Shown here: piece by piece, positions 1 through 11,997 of the stretch
How positions within the stretch are numbered: the first letter of the stretch is position 1
Layout: the number at the start of each line of letters is the position of its first letter
Assembly: GCA_021432635.1 (NCBI GenBank)
Contig: MU270027.1
Coordinates: 1,054,001-1,118,000 of the forward strand
Origin: Thozetella sp. PMI_491
Taxonomy: Eukaryota; Ascomycota; Sordariomycetes; Chaetosphaeriales; Chaetosphaeriaceae
Length of the DNA: 64,000 bases
Reading direction: 5' to 3'
Program-made: the position numbers and the translations under genes
Notes under the pieces: model-generated
The model's database searches: none
Seen by the model: only the letters and a program-made list of their open reading frames with translations
Told to the model about the DNA's origin: nothing

Positions 1-3000
1 AAGGCGGCGATCTGTCTCCTCACCACGGCATCCCTACCGATCAGGTTGTTCTATCACCTGCACCTTGTCTGACAGCAAGAGGGGTGGCGGAAAAGCCTCA
101 ACACCTACCGACCAAGCCAAGTCTTGTTCTGCCAAAGATGACTGAGACAGATTAAACTTTCGCCCCTGCGCCTCCCGCAAATGCATCCCAATTACGGACT
201 GGGTAACCTCGAGCAGCCGCTGCAGGCTCCCTAGGGGAAAGTTCCCTTTCATGTCTTTTGCCCCCCTTTGCGTCCACGATCGCAGCCTTAAGGGTCTGGT
301 TACCTAGCCTTATTCGCACGCTGTGTGGCACTGAGAGGAGAAGAGGAGGGTACTAGGGTCGGAGCAGTTCATGCGCCAGGCCTCCAAGAGATCCTAGATC
401 AGCGCCTTTGGTCGGACCCCTACAGGTATAGACTACTGTGCGCCAAGTCCCAAAACGCGAGTACGGTGCTGGACCTACATCTGTCGGGGCGAGTATTGGC
501 CACTCTTATCTTATCCTTGGTTAAAGCATGAACCAGGCTTCGGAGCTCAACCACGCAGCTGGGCAGCAACTGCAACCCGAGGGAGGGGAATGACGAGGCT
601 GTGTTCTCAAAACTTGCTTCTGGCTTCCAGCCTCTTACTTCCGCCCCACGCGGAGAGGGGCGTGGAAGGCAAGCTGCCCGCCCCAAGCTGCATGACCTCA
701 AAAATGCTATATTTGGAAAAGGATTTGCGTAGCCTGGTTCTTAGGACCGCCCAGGCGGCAGGAACCCGGGAGGGGAGAGATTTTTTATTTTTTTTCCAGC
801 ATGCTCGAATGATCGCGTGCCTACTTCCGCTGGGAGCGACGTGCTCGGTTCCAGGGGATGCGGCGAGGCGGATTCAGATAGGATCACGGGATAGACAGCC
901 GGGGCTCTCGGCTGCTGCTCTGGCTTGCCTGGTTGGCGGTCGCTTGGCGTCGTCTGTCGCCGCCGGCTAAGGTACATGCTGTACAGAAGCATTAATGGAG
1001 TGTACCCAGCTGGCTGGATAGATAGTATTAGTTGGTATGTGCGGTTCAAGGAATCGGTCAGTGTCGGCAAAGCGTCGTAATTTGGGATGCTGCAGAACAA
1101 CGTCATCCCACTGAGCCCGCCGGCACCCACGAGTTCCCGTGGCCGCTGTCAGGTGGGAGGAAGCACGGTGCCCACCCCGATGGCACATCGGTATGCCCTC
1201 CATGTCTGGCCATGGGGGAAGAGCGGGAGAGGAGCAGGTGGCTAGGAGGGAGGTACCCCTTCGTACAGTCGTGCCGTATAGGCCATCCCCCGTGCGATTG
1301 CGGCTTACCGGGACTTCTCGCCAGCTCCGCTAGATCGTACTGCCGGCCACTTATTTATGTAGCAGCGCAGGGTATTAGCAATGTAGCAGGAGTGCTGCCC
1401 TCGCCTCTACGGCCCGTGTTTAGAGTTGCATCCTCGAGTCATTCTTGGTTTTGGTGACAAAGGGTCCAGCAGGGCAAGGGCCCCTCCCCTGGCGCGCCAG
1501 GGCTTCAAGATCTAAGGGTTATGTACGTACATACCTAATAACTAGGGCGGCTGGGTGCAGGGCAACGCCGGCAACTGGACAAACCACACAAAGGCAGGCT
1601 TGATTGCCGATCCTAGGGATACATAGTAAGAGGAGTAGAGAAAAATATACCCAAAATCGAGAGAACCAGGCATTATCGGTTCTGGGTATCCAAGGGTGCC
1701 TGCAGCCCGTTTGCTCAGCCCTGTACAGTCCTCTAGGATTGTAAAAGTTAGCGTACATATCACTATCATTTGTACGTAAGATATACAAGTGTCTTTACAT
1801 AGAAATTAAAGGCATAATGTACCTCGTCCCACATTTCTTACAGGGTTTATACAAGGTTCTTAACATTACTAGGTTAAACGTGAAGAAAACAGATGATAAA
1901 AGTTGGAAAATAACAACGAAATATATCTATAAGAGCTTTGAAACTTTTTTTAAAGATATCTTGTGCTAATTTTATTCTATGTTTTGCGGTAGTTTTTAAG
2001 AGGAGTAGAAGTAGTTTTCCTAGGAAAATATGTGTAGAGGTACTTATATTTCCTCATGGCGTAATCATACGTGCGCGAACCTTTACAATCCTGGAAGATT
2101 GTATCTTCCCCAAGTTCCGCGCTGCAAGATAAGGTAAGGTGTGGTAGCTTTGGACGGTGAGGGCGGCCAGTGATCAGCAGTCGACGCTCCCTCTCTCGAC
2201 CTCGACTCCACAGCAGCCCCCGGCACCGAATGGTCGAGGTTCTGAGACCAAGACGGGGGAAGAGGGTATCATGGGTGCAGGCAGTGGGGTGTTCCAGCGG
2301 GCCCCTTCTGTGGTAGGCCTAGTCTCATCGGCTCTTCTCCCTGGCGTCGTCGTCGTCGTCGTCGTTGTCGTCGTTACCAACTGCGGCGCATCTGGTCAGC
2401 AGATTCAGAGCGGCCGCCTAATGTGCCGCCTCCCTTCCCCCCTTTTCCAGCGCAGTGTATCGGTAAGGCGAGGTACTGCTCTGCGTAAGCAGGGATACGG
2501 CAATGCAGGGAAAGTCACAGGCACATGTGTGCGCAGAGAGGGCGTTCCTGCCTCTGAGAAATGAAAGCCCCTGGTCGGTGGCTTTGGTTGTGCGTGTGTA
2601 TCATGTACGTACAGTACGTCTAGATTCTTCTCTGGGCTGCAGCCTTTGTTCATTTCCAATGATCCTTGCTTTTTCGTCTACTGCCACTGCACATGGCTGT
2701 GTGTGTGGGGAGGGGAGGGGAGGGGGGTTTGTACAGTACGTACTTGGCTTGCTTGGGTAGGGTTTTCAGGTAGGTAATTAGGCGCTCCCCCTTTTCCCCT
2801 CAGCGGCAGGCTTGGTTCCATGTTGTCAGCGTCCCAGTGTGGTTTTGGTAGAGAAGGGAGCTGGGCAAGGTTGTGCCAGTCAGGCGAGTCCAGCCAGTCC
2901 AGCCGAGCCAGTCTCCAGCTCGCGCAGACAGTGCAACTGCCGCCATTGCACACGGCCGAGTCCCCTGCGAGCTCCATTTCCCTGCTGTGCCCCCCAATTG

Positions 3001-3529
3001 GGCGACAGGAGCGCCAGCCCACCACCTCGTCGACTCGCCCGTCGCACACTGGGTTCGTTTACTCCATCATCAAACTTCCCCCGGGGTAGTTGCTCGATCG
3101 ACTCCTCCAGAGCAAAACAAAGAATCTCGCCCGGGATCGCGGCACGCCTCGCCCGCTCATCTACCGCCCATTTTGCATCGCACTTGCTCGCAGCTCTCTT
3201 TTTTTGCGACCTACCGTCTGCCACGATCGACCGGGTGCATTACCCCTAGCAGCGGAACCGCGTCACAGCACCACTGAGACCCGACACAGCGTCACCGACA
3301 GCTTCTCTGCAATCCTCTAGCCCGCCTCGCACACGTCGCCCATCCCCCCCGTGTCGCTGCCCCGGCCTTTTCGCATCGCCGCCCTTTCGTCCCCAGACCG
3401 CGTCATCGATTTTTGGAGGAGGGAGCCTCTTTTGTCCTGCCCGCCCGACCGGAGAGCTCGACAACCTTGCGGCCCTCGAGAGGTGATCCCGGCAGTAGCA
3501 CGGTCGCCTGCCGGCGCGCTGTCACCACC
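1..3529. other. Gene-poor left flank
   Basis: No convincing gene is visible here. The stretch holds scattered short open frames on both strands without family signatures, a decayed inverted-repeat element (1698-2129), a (GTC/GTT)n trinucleotide run near 2344-2377, repeated GTACGTAC-type motifs near 2603-2745, and a pyrimidine-rich leader from about 3100 running into the RhoGAP start codon. The first 250 bases could hold the edge of a minus-strand gene, but this cannot be settled from the window. Confidence 0.6.
1698..2129. repeat. Degenerate inverted-repeat element, RIP-like
   Basis: Two arms of about 60 bp, 1698-1758 and 2069-2129, are inverted copies of each other. Over the best 36 bases, 1723-1758 reverse-complemented against 2069-2104, I count 28 identities, and seven of the eight differences are transitions. 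A GCTGCA block lines up again without gaps at the inner end of the left arm and the outer end of the right arm. The interior is strikingly AT-rich against GC-rich surroundings. This fits a small terminal-inverted-repeat element, or a relic of one, mutated by repeat-induced point mutation. No transposase is recognisable. Confidence 0.5.
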
Positions 3530-6238
3530 ATGACGTCCGCCGCTCCACATGCTGCCGCTGCGTCGCAGCAGCACCAGCACCAGCAGCCATCCCATCCCCA
3601 GCCTCACCAAACCCCGACCACTATGCCGGCGCAGTCTTCCCCACCAAACAAACGAGATCTCAAATCGTGGTGGAAAGGTTTCAGGCTTCCCTCGAAGCAC
3701 CAGGAAATTCAGGGTACAGCATCCCCTTCCCTTTCTGCATCTCCCCATTCTGTGCTCAAGGAGCGCCGGAATGGGCAAGACGACGAAGCTGCGTCAGCCA
3801 TGGCCAAGCTCCACGGCGGCGTTTCACCAGGCACAAACCGCGACGGTCAAGCAAGTGCAGACCGAGCACCCAGCCGACGGCCTAGCGAAGCACGCAGGGC
3901 CGACGGCACCGGCTACCTCCCGTCCTCGCCCCTTGGCACGCTGGCGCGCGGCTTCGGAAAAGCCAAGAAGGCATTGAGCAAAATACTGACTGCAGCAGAA
4001 TCCCGGCCCCACGGCATTTTTGGCGTGCCCCTGCGCCAGAGCATAACGTACGCGAACGTTGCCATCTCCCTCGTCGACGAAAATGGCAAGAGCTACATCT
4101 ACGGCTATGTCCCTATCGTGGTGGCCAAGTGCGGTGTCTTCCTGAAAGAGAAAGGTGCGGCACAAACATGGCTTCCCTTGGCGCGGTTTTCATTCTAACC
4201 CACATCTGGTACAGCCACCGAGGTAGAGGGCATCTTTCGCCTAAGCGGATCCGAGAAGCGAATCAAAGAGCTGAAGAACATCTTCGACTCGCCCGACAGG
4301 TACGGCAAGGGGCTGGTCTGGGACGGGTACACGGTCCACGATGCAGCCAATGTACTCCGCCGCTACCTCAACGACCTGCCCGAGCCCGTCGTCCCACTAG
4401 ATCTCTACGAGAGGTTCCGAGAGCCTCTCCGGGGCGCCACTAAGCAGGCCGTCGGCGATGCCGAAGGCCCTCAGTTTGTCGAGAACTTTGACATGGGCGC
4501 TGCCATTGCGAAGTACCAACAGCTCATCACGGAGCTGCCCCCGCTGAATCGGCAATTGCTTCTGTACATTCTCGATTTGCTAGCGGTGTTCGCCGCAAAG
4601 TCAGACCAGAATCGCATGAACTCGCAGAACCTAGCGGCCATCTTCCAGCCGGGCATGCTCTCGCACCCCAACCACGCTATGGCACCTGAGGAGTACCGCC
4701 TCAACCAATGTGTCATCATCTTCTTGATCGAGAATCAGGACCACTTCCTCATCGGGATGCAGGGAACAGCCGCGGATGAGAAAACGGTCCAGGAGGTGCA
4801 GAAGGGTGTGCAGAAAGGCAGCACCAACCCCGTAATCAAGGAACCCGCGACGCCGAGTCGGTCGAGTGGCGTGGTGAGGTCCTCCTCAAGTGCAAGCGCT
4901 GGAGCAGAGAGCGTCGCGAAGGACGGGTCCCTTCGGAGGAACAAGTCGACCTCGTCACGGCGATCCCGTCAGTCGAACGGCGCGCCGAGCCCCGGCAGCC
5001 CTGCGCTCGCCACCAGCACCGGAGGCGGCCTCGCGCGGAGCAACACGGTGCCCTCCAAGAAATCCCCTGCATTGCAGTCGGGGAGATTTCAGCAGCACAA
5101 CGCTGAGCATTCCCCTGGCCGCGTCGCCCCCTTGACTCCCGTGTCACCAACCGCACCACCTTTGGTGCAACCTCCCACCGTGGTAGAGGAGATTGTGACC
5201 CCGCCTGCCGATGAGCCAGGCCCGAGCCTAGGCTCTACTGACGCGCCACATGGAGCACACAATCAGGACAGGCTACTGGAGCCAACACTCGATGCCGCTA
5301 CCCCCTCCAAAGAACGAAAACTCCCAGCCATCTTCCAGAGGTCGCCGACGGGAGACAGCGAAAATTTCCGCCAGCCCAACAAGCTACGGAAGAAGAAGTT
5401 TGGAGGAAGCACCAACCCCAGCGCACAAAGCTCGACGAGCTCGTTGCCGTACTCAGCCGCGGTGTCACCTAGCTTTGAAGTACCGAATCCCCTCGAGGAG
5501 GTTCCCTCTCCCCCACCCGCTTCCACGGAGGAGAAGGCAACGAGTGAGAAACCGCAGACCGAGACGCCATCGGAGCCGACGCCCCGCGCCTCGCAAGTCC
5601 CAACTAATGCTAGCGGAAATTCGCTTCATCCGCACAGTGCTGAGAACACTCTGAAGCCGAAGAAGTCACCACCGTCCTCGATACATAGCTCCTTCAACGA
5701 GGGTTCAGATCTCGATCAGTTTGATGAGCAGGGGGGGCCCGCCGCACCAGCAGATGCTCAAGACAAGGAGAAGAAAAAGCGGTGGCGGCTGTCGCGGAGG
5801 AAGGAAGATCTCGCCCCCGCCATCGGGCCTGTGCCTACTTCGCCCAACAAGATGCTGGGGCAAAACCAGTACGCTGAGGTGAGCTCCAGCACCGTGGGAA
5901 GCTCCGGCCAAAAGGCACGAAGGAGCTTCACGGGAGAGTCCTCTGATCCTACTATCATGAGCGGAGACGGGACCTCTCTTAATGAATCGTTCCTCAAGGA
6001 TGGAAAAGAGGACTCCAAGGGCCTCACAGGTTGGATCAAGAATAAGGTTCGCGAGCACAACTTGAAGAAGGAGAACAAGGAGACCGAGAAGAGAAACAAG
6101 TCACCGCCCGCCGACCGATCCTTAGGAGCCGCCTTGCTCCCTGCCCGAGGCAAGAGTATGGACATTCCCCGTCCTCCACCGCAGGAGGAAGAGAAGATCA
6201 CAGTCACCACACCAGAGGAACCACATGGCCCTCATTAG
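3530..6238 (+). CDS. Sac7-type RhoGAP domain protein
   Basis: GTPase-activating protein for a Rho GTPase, by family most likely Rho1, acting on cell-wall integrity and actin polarity. Exons are 3530-4154 and 4215-6238, joined in phase, giving 882 residues. The start at 3530 (CACCATGAC) precedes a His/Gln/Pro-rich leader and the segment KRDLKSWWKGFR. The stretch GIFGVPLRQSITYANVAISL followed by YGYVPIVVAKCG is the Sac7/Bag7 signature ahead of the RhoGAP fold. The intron splits the domain just before ATEVEGIFRLSGS, where Arg217 is the expected arginine finger; VHDAANVLRRYLNDLPEP and NRMNSQNLAAIFQPG follow. From about residue 400 to the end the protein is a long low-complexity Ser/Pro/Lys-rich tail, presumably disordered and phosphorylated. 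The substrate GTPase is inferred from family, not seen. Confidence 0.93.
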
Positions 6239-9200
6239 TCGTCAACAGAGAAGCCCTAGAACGTACGGGTGCTGAGCTGGCTGTTTTGGGACAGAGAAAA
6301 ACTAGGCCGCGGGAACTGAGGTCTGCGTCTTTTGACATTTCTAACGGATTTACGACTGTTTAATGCCCCCCCTCTCCCTTTCCCCCCTTCTCTTCCATAG
6401 TCCTCTTCCAGTAAGGGGCATCGGAGGGCCCCCTTTTAGACAGTGGCATCGGGCTGGATGGCGGAACTGAGACTCTACAGTTCCGAACTCTATAGCACCA
6501 CGGAACTGCGTCGCCACGTCACGAGTGTGTGTGCTGAGGATACCCCATGCGCTTTGCGCAGTGATGTTTTGTGTTAGTTGACGGGGGTTTAGGCTCCCAT
6601 TCACGAACGGTGGACATTTGGTACGGACGCCAGCTTTACTTTGGCGGAGTGCGAGCGGATGGATGAGTGAAAAGGAGGAAGGAAGGAGAAAAGGTTGGCT
6701 TGCTTCCTGGAAGGGATCAGACAATGTTACGATGCAATATGGAAAGTATGGCGAGCTCGCGGCTCCTTGGATTTCACTACAGAGTACGGCAGACATACTA
6801 CACTTCTCGGCGAGATATTGAAAGAGCAAGCATTGATATCCTTGAAACATGTCCAGAGCCATCCGGCCAGACCGTGCTCCCCTCCACTGGCGTCGGGTCC
6901 CTGCTGAACCCGCGTCTCTGTTACAAGCCAGTTACTATCTGGCCAGTAATGCAGACTGCCGCCGTATCACTCTGGCCAGCAGGCCATTGGTGCCGAGGCT
7001 AGTGTCTCCCGTGTAGGGGGTCTGTGTTGGTATCAGTTCCAAACAGCATCTCCGCAGGCGATGCAGGCGGATGAGGCGTATTAAAACTAGCCACAGCGCC
7101 TTGCGCACCGTTACGGGGTGAGCCGAGATGAGAGTTGCAAGCGTTGAAAAGCGTAAAGACCTCGTACTAGCTCTGGGAGCTTTAGGGCAACTCTTGGGAG
7201 CGCGGGACATGTCAAAAGGTCTCGTCTGTAGTCTCAGCTGTCCTCTCCATCTTAAAGTGAGGAAGGGAAAGCTGCTCATCCAAGGATCAAGTTGCCCATC
7301 TCGATCGCCGACTGAAAGCAGATGGCTGCCCGCCAGCATTAAAGACACGGAAACCCGTTCGTAGCATTCCTCAACACTAGGCACTAATACGTGAGCAGAT
7401 CACCTAGCACACATACACCTCTGGGTGGCAAGCTGCATCCGTAGCGTGATACAAAGTTGTTCTCGAAGAAGGCCGAAGGGGGGGGGTGGGGCAGGGGGCG
7501 AGACAGCCTAGTCGGAACGTACTATGACAGGGCCCTTAAAAGGTAGGACATGTGCCGCGCTCCTGGGACAGCTCTGTGAGACATGTTTGCCTCGCGGGCC
7601 GGCGCGGAAGGGAAGGAACAAGATCGAGCATCAAGGGAGTCGGGCTCCCGCGTGCTCTAGAGGTATGGCCTTACTACAGATATGCATCTAGCGCTCCAAT
7701 ATGATTCCAGGCCGAAGTTACACAAGGAGTCCTCCGCGCTACATTAGACTGCTGCGGTCTCTAGTCCTCGACCGTCTCCTCTGGGCAACGGCGTCTGGGG
7801 CCTTCCACGACGGCAACATCATTCACGGTCACGGACAACTCTTGCTGCGCAGCCAGGCGCATAACTAAAGCGTCATCCTTCCCGTTCAGGCAGCTCCCCA
7901 AGGCTCAGGTGACTCGTTTACTGGCTAGCCCCCAGCCACTACGTACCAGGACTCCCCGCGAGTGGCGCTGTCAAAGACCCTCCCTGGTCTTCCCCGCCCG
8001 CAACGCCCGGTTCCCTCTATCCGGAATGCGGAGTGGATCTGGGAGCCGCACCTTGATCGGCGGTTTGAACTTTTTAGGTCCTCGCGCACCACAAGCGTCG
8101 GGCTCTCTGCGGAGCTCCGTTGAAGAGTCACTGAGCTCGTCCCCGGCCAGGAGCCGCTGCCGGGGCATTACTTGGGGCGAGGCGTTTGATTTTTCTACGA
8201 ACGAGTTCGACGGAAAGAGGTCTAGCTTAGAGAAAAGGGAGGGTCGGGGAGGGTGGGAACGCATTGCCTTTGTGCTCAAGCTTGACCTGGTGCGGGGAGG
8301 CAAGATGTATCTCGGCAGCGGCGAATTGCCACATGATGATGAGCTGCGCAGGACCTCGTCGTGCTGCACGGCGGTGTGCGATGCTCCCGAGGCAAGCCCA
8401 TCAAGATCTAAACCGGAGGCAAGAAGCACACCCACTCACTCGCCTGCCGCTTGTCCTCAGGCGTGAGTAATAAAAAGCCCGATCTCGCTCGGAGCTGGGT
8501 CCACGGAGGGCCCGGAAGGCGACAGGGAGGTGTTGGTAGCAACCATGCAAGTGCGTGGTGCAGGTGGAGCAGGAGCACTGCACTATTTTGAAGGCTCGGC
8601 TGAATTTTTTTTTTTTCCCTCTGGGTTCTTTGAGCTAAAGTTATGTCAGGTACCTAGGTAGGTAGGTAGTGTGTCAGTCGGAGCCACAGGTACAGTACCT
8701 TAGGGCTGGCTCCCCGCTATTCGAGCGCTGCCGGACGCCTACCTACTGTTGGGCTGGGCGATTTGGGGCCAGACCATTGCTCCAGTGTCGACGATGGCAC
8801 CAACCTAGGATGGGATGGGATGGCGGAGGAAAAAACGAGTGAAGATTGTCATCCTAAACAAGAGAGCATGGGAGGGCCAACGGACCACGGGAAGGAAGCA
8901 TGTTGTGTCATCGTCTGTCTATTGCCTAGCTGCCAATGCGGGGGAGCTGTTCTCCAATTTTTTACCAGGCAAAGGCCCCGTCTCGTTGGCCACTGCCGCG
9001 CGGGAGGGATCCTTGTGCAGGAGACTAATCACCCCACACACACACCGAGGCTCGCGGTGGTACTACTCTCTTACATGGCCCGCGACTGGGGTCCAGGTGC
9101 TACACAACACTTTCAGGCGCTCTGCTGGTCGCGGAGGTAGGCAAGGTAGGGCAAAGAGCGGAGTCGTGCGCTCGGGACCGCGCCGGACTCGGGAGCGTGC

Positions 9201-9546
9201 AACTTGCAAAGGACAGTAGCACACTGTGGCGACCCAGTCAGCAGCCAGCCTAGTCCGGCCTGGTCTAGAGACGAGAGACGGGTAGACGGGTCGCGGCCGT
9301 GTGTCCGCTGCTACGCTACTATAATATGTACCTCGCCCATTCCTTATTAATTGTGATGATCGCCGCCTGCGATCCCCCATCCCCAAGGTCACCTCCCCCC
9401 CTCCGTCACCTCTCCTCCACCCCAAATTCTTTTTCTCTCTCTTTTGGCACTCCCCCCTCCCGGACTGCAGCTGCTGCTACCGCTCTTCTAGCTCGTATCG
9501 ATCGACCCGACCTCGTCCTCCGCGACACGAGCTGAGCAAGAAGACA
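6239..9546. other. Intergenic region between RhoGAP and MFS genes
   Basis: No supportable gene in 3.3 kb. Overlapping open frames on both strands near 7909-8470 look like GC-driven chance. Visible low-complexity features are a G-rich patch near 7480-7500, a T12 run at 8605-8616, a GGTA repeat near 8650-8668 and a pyrimidine-rich stretch from about 9360 that probably belongs to the leader of the transporter gene. Confidence 0.6.
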
Positions 9547-11705
9547 ATGTCCAACGCTAAGCTGTGTAAGTGGATCTAACCCTGCAACCCTCGCTTTTTA
9601 TGATGCCCCATGGTTCCCGCGGTTCGCCCGTCACCGAATCCTAGTGGGGAAGGCGGGAGAGCGAGAGAGGGTCAAGGGAGAAGAGATACAGACGAACAAA
9701 CACGTAGTCATGCTTCCGGCGCCATAATTGGGCGTCAATCCTCCATCTTGTCCTATTCTCCCGTCCCCGAGCACGCGCAAACCCATGTCCTACCAGCGTC
9801 CCTGCGTCCCCCCCCCCCTGAAAGCTCCAAACTCTAACCACCCTATGACAGCCAAGGCGGACGAGTACCGGCACCCGTTCACGGATCCGGAGGCCACCGG
9901 GGCGGTTGCGGATCCCGGCGCGAACCACTATGACGAGCTTCATGTGGTGTGCCCGCCGCACACGACCGAACGGCACATGACAGCGCGCATCGATATGCAC
10001 ATCGTGCCATTCCTCATCATCTTGTACCTGCTCGCCTTCCTGGACCGCGTCAATGTCGCCAACGCCCGTGCCTTCGGACTCGAGAAGGACCTAGGCCTCG
10101 AGTACAACCAATTCAACACCGCCCTGGTCATTTTCTTCGTGCCCTACATCGTCTTCGAGATCCCCAGCAACATCTTCCTCAAACGCTTCTCCCCGCGCAT
10201 CTGGCTCTCCGTCTGCTGCCTCGGCTTCGGCCTCACCACCGTATGCCAGGGCCTTGTCCAAAACTTCAGCGGCATCCTCGCCACCCGCTTCTTCCTGGGC
10301 TTGTTTGAGAGTGGGATGTTTCCTGGATGTTTCTATTTGTTAGGGATGTGGTATCGCCGCGGTGAGGCTCAGAAGCGCTATTCTCTGTTGTTCGTCTTCC
10401 CGTCTTCTTTATGGCCATTTTTGCGTGACTACCGCCGACATTTTGGGCTCCTATTCTCGAATATACAGACCCCGGGCGCTAGTACAGTACATAAATATCC
10501 ACTTTGGGAAACTACTAACACCTGAGGCACCCACAGTTTCGGCTCGACCAGCCTCGCGGGTGCATTCGGCGGTCTGCTCGCTTCAGCTATTGGCAAGATG
10601 GACTACTTGCGCGACTACCGTGGTTGGCGCTGGATCTTCATCCTCGAGGGCAGCCTAACCTTCCTCGTCGGCATCGTCTTCCTCTTCACCTTCCCGTCTT
10701 TCCCGGAGGAGGCTACATGGCTTGCCGAGGATGAGCGTGCCTACCTCAAGGCACGCCTTCAGGCTGACCAAGGTCCCAACGCGGCCGACCGCCCGGTGAC
10801 GTTCCGCGACGTGGTCACGGTAATGAAGGACCCCAAGGTTTGGCTCGGCGGCTTTATGTGTAAGGAGGAGCTACGTTTAGAAGTTGGACGAACCCCCTGT
10901 TAACCCTATGGCAGACTTCGGTCTTATCGTGCCCGCCTACGGCTACGCCTATTTCGCCCCGACCATCATCCAGACCTACAAATACAGCGCCATCGAGACG
11001 CAGCTGCGTTCCGTGCCGCCATGGGCCGTGGCCTTCGGCTTTGCCATGCTCGTGGCGGTCTTGTCCGACTGGGCCAAGCACCGCTTCCTTTTCGTTATTG
11101 GCTCCATCTTGCTGCCCATCGCTGGCTTCGCTGTGCTGCTGAACGTGCACGATGACCTCAACACCATGTGTAAGTGGCGACCCGCCGGCTTTAAATCTCG
11201 GCTTACCTGTCCTACCTGTCTCCAACCTCTTCAAACTCTTCCGTCAACGCCCAACACACTAACTTGAGGATGACAGATGCGGCCCTGTTTTTAGTCTGCA
11301 TGGGCACATACACTGCCATGCCTATCATTGTGTGCTGGTTCAATATGAACTTGGGCGGCCACCACCGGCGAGCGATCGGCACCGCCTGGCAGGTTGGCTT
11401 TGGCAATATCGGTGGCATCATCGCCACCTACTCGTTCTTGAGCACGGATGCGCCTTACTACACCAAGGGGTACAGCATTGGGATTGCCTTTGTGTGCCTG
11501 TCCGCCGTCAGCTGTATCCTGTATGCGGCGATCATTACCTGGGAGAATAGGCGACGCGACAAGGCTGTTCACAACGTGGGCCTGACGGACTATGAGAAGA
11601 CGGAGCTTGGCGTACGTCTCCCCCTTTGTTGCTGTTTTCTGAATAACGAAAACCGAGCTAACCACCACCCAGGACTTGAACCCCGAATTCCGCTACATGT
11701 TGTAA
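9547..11705 (+). CDS. MFS transporter, anion:cation symporter (Dal5/Tna1-like)
   Basis: Plasma-membrane permease of the major facilitator superfamily, 500 residues. Six exons: 9547-9565, 9852-10389, 10537-10859, 10915-11169, 11277-11611 and 11673-11705. All junctions keep frame and several introns carry clear branch sites, for example ACTAAC at 10513. After a short hydrophilic N-terminus, the first membrane helix ends in FLDRVNVANARAFGL, the anion:cation symporter signature. Further matches are FEIPSNIFLKRFSPR, FFLGLFESGMFPGCFYLLGMWY and GWRWIFILEG; the C-terminus reads DLNPEFRYML. By family the substrate would be an organic anion such as nicotinate, allantoate, biotin, pantothenate or a dipeptide; the sequence does not decide. 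Intron 2 uses a weak GTTCGT donor and exon 1 has only 19 coding bases. The gene converges on GPI10, with about 290 bp between stop codons. Confidence 0.92.
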
Positions 11706-11997
11706 GGCGCGAGCTGCTCGTTAGGCTAGTTGATGGTAGATGGCTTCGAGCAATCGAACAACGAGAGGAAAGTACCTTGAACCATATTTATATACTCAAA
11801 TAGTAATGCCAATTTTGTACCGTCACGGTACCGAGGTTCAATCTTCCCTGTTTTATTAATCCATTGTGCCGTTAGCCTGTTGATTTTGATAGCACATGGG
11901 TACCCAATATACAGCGTCAGTGCGTTGCCATGGCCGTATAACCTGCAGCCAAATACATCAACCAACGAATGCTTTCAAGTCCGCTCTGACTGATCCT

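Noticed and set aside
34-252. Minus-strand frame of 72 codons at the left edge
   Set aside because: It is protein-like in part and another frame continues to the edge, but no family motif or splice signal supports a gene within the window.
3708-3754. Possible short intron in the RhoGAP first exon
   Set aside because: A GTACAG...CAAG segment of 47 bp would break the frame that connects the conserved parts on both sides.
7909-8466. Plus-strand frame of 185 codons, with a 154-codon frame opposite
   Set aside because: No motifs, low complexity, and mutual overlap on both strands, as expected by chance in GC-rich DNA.
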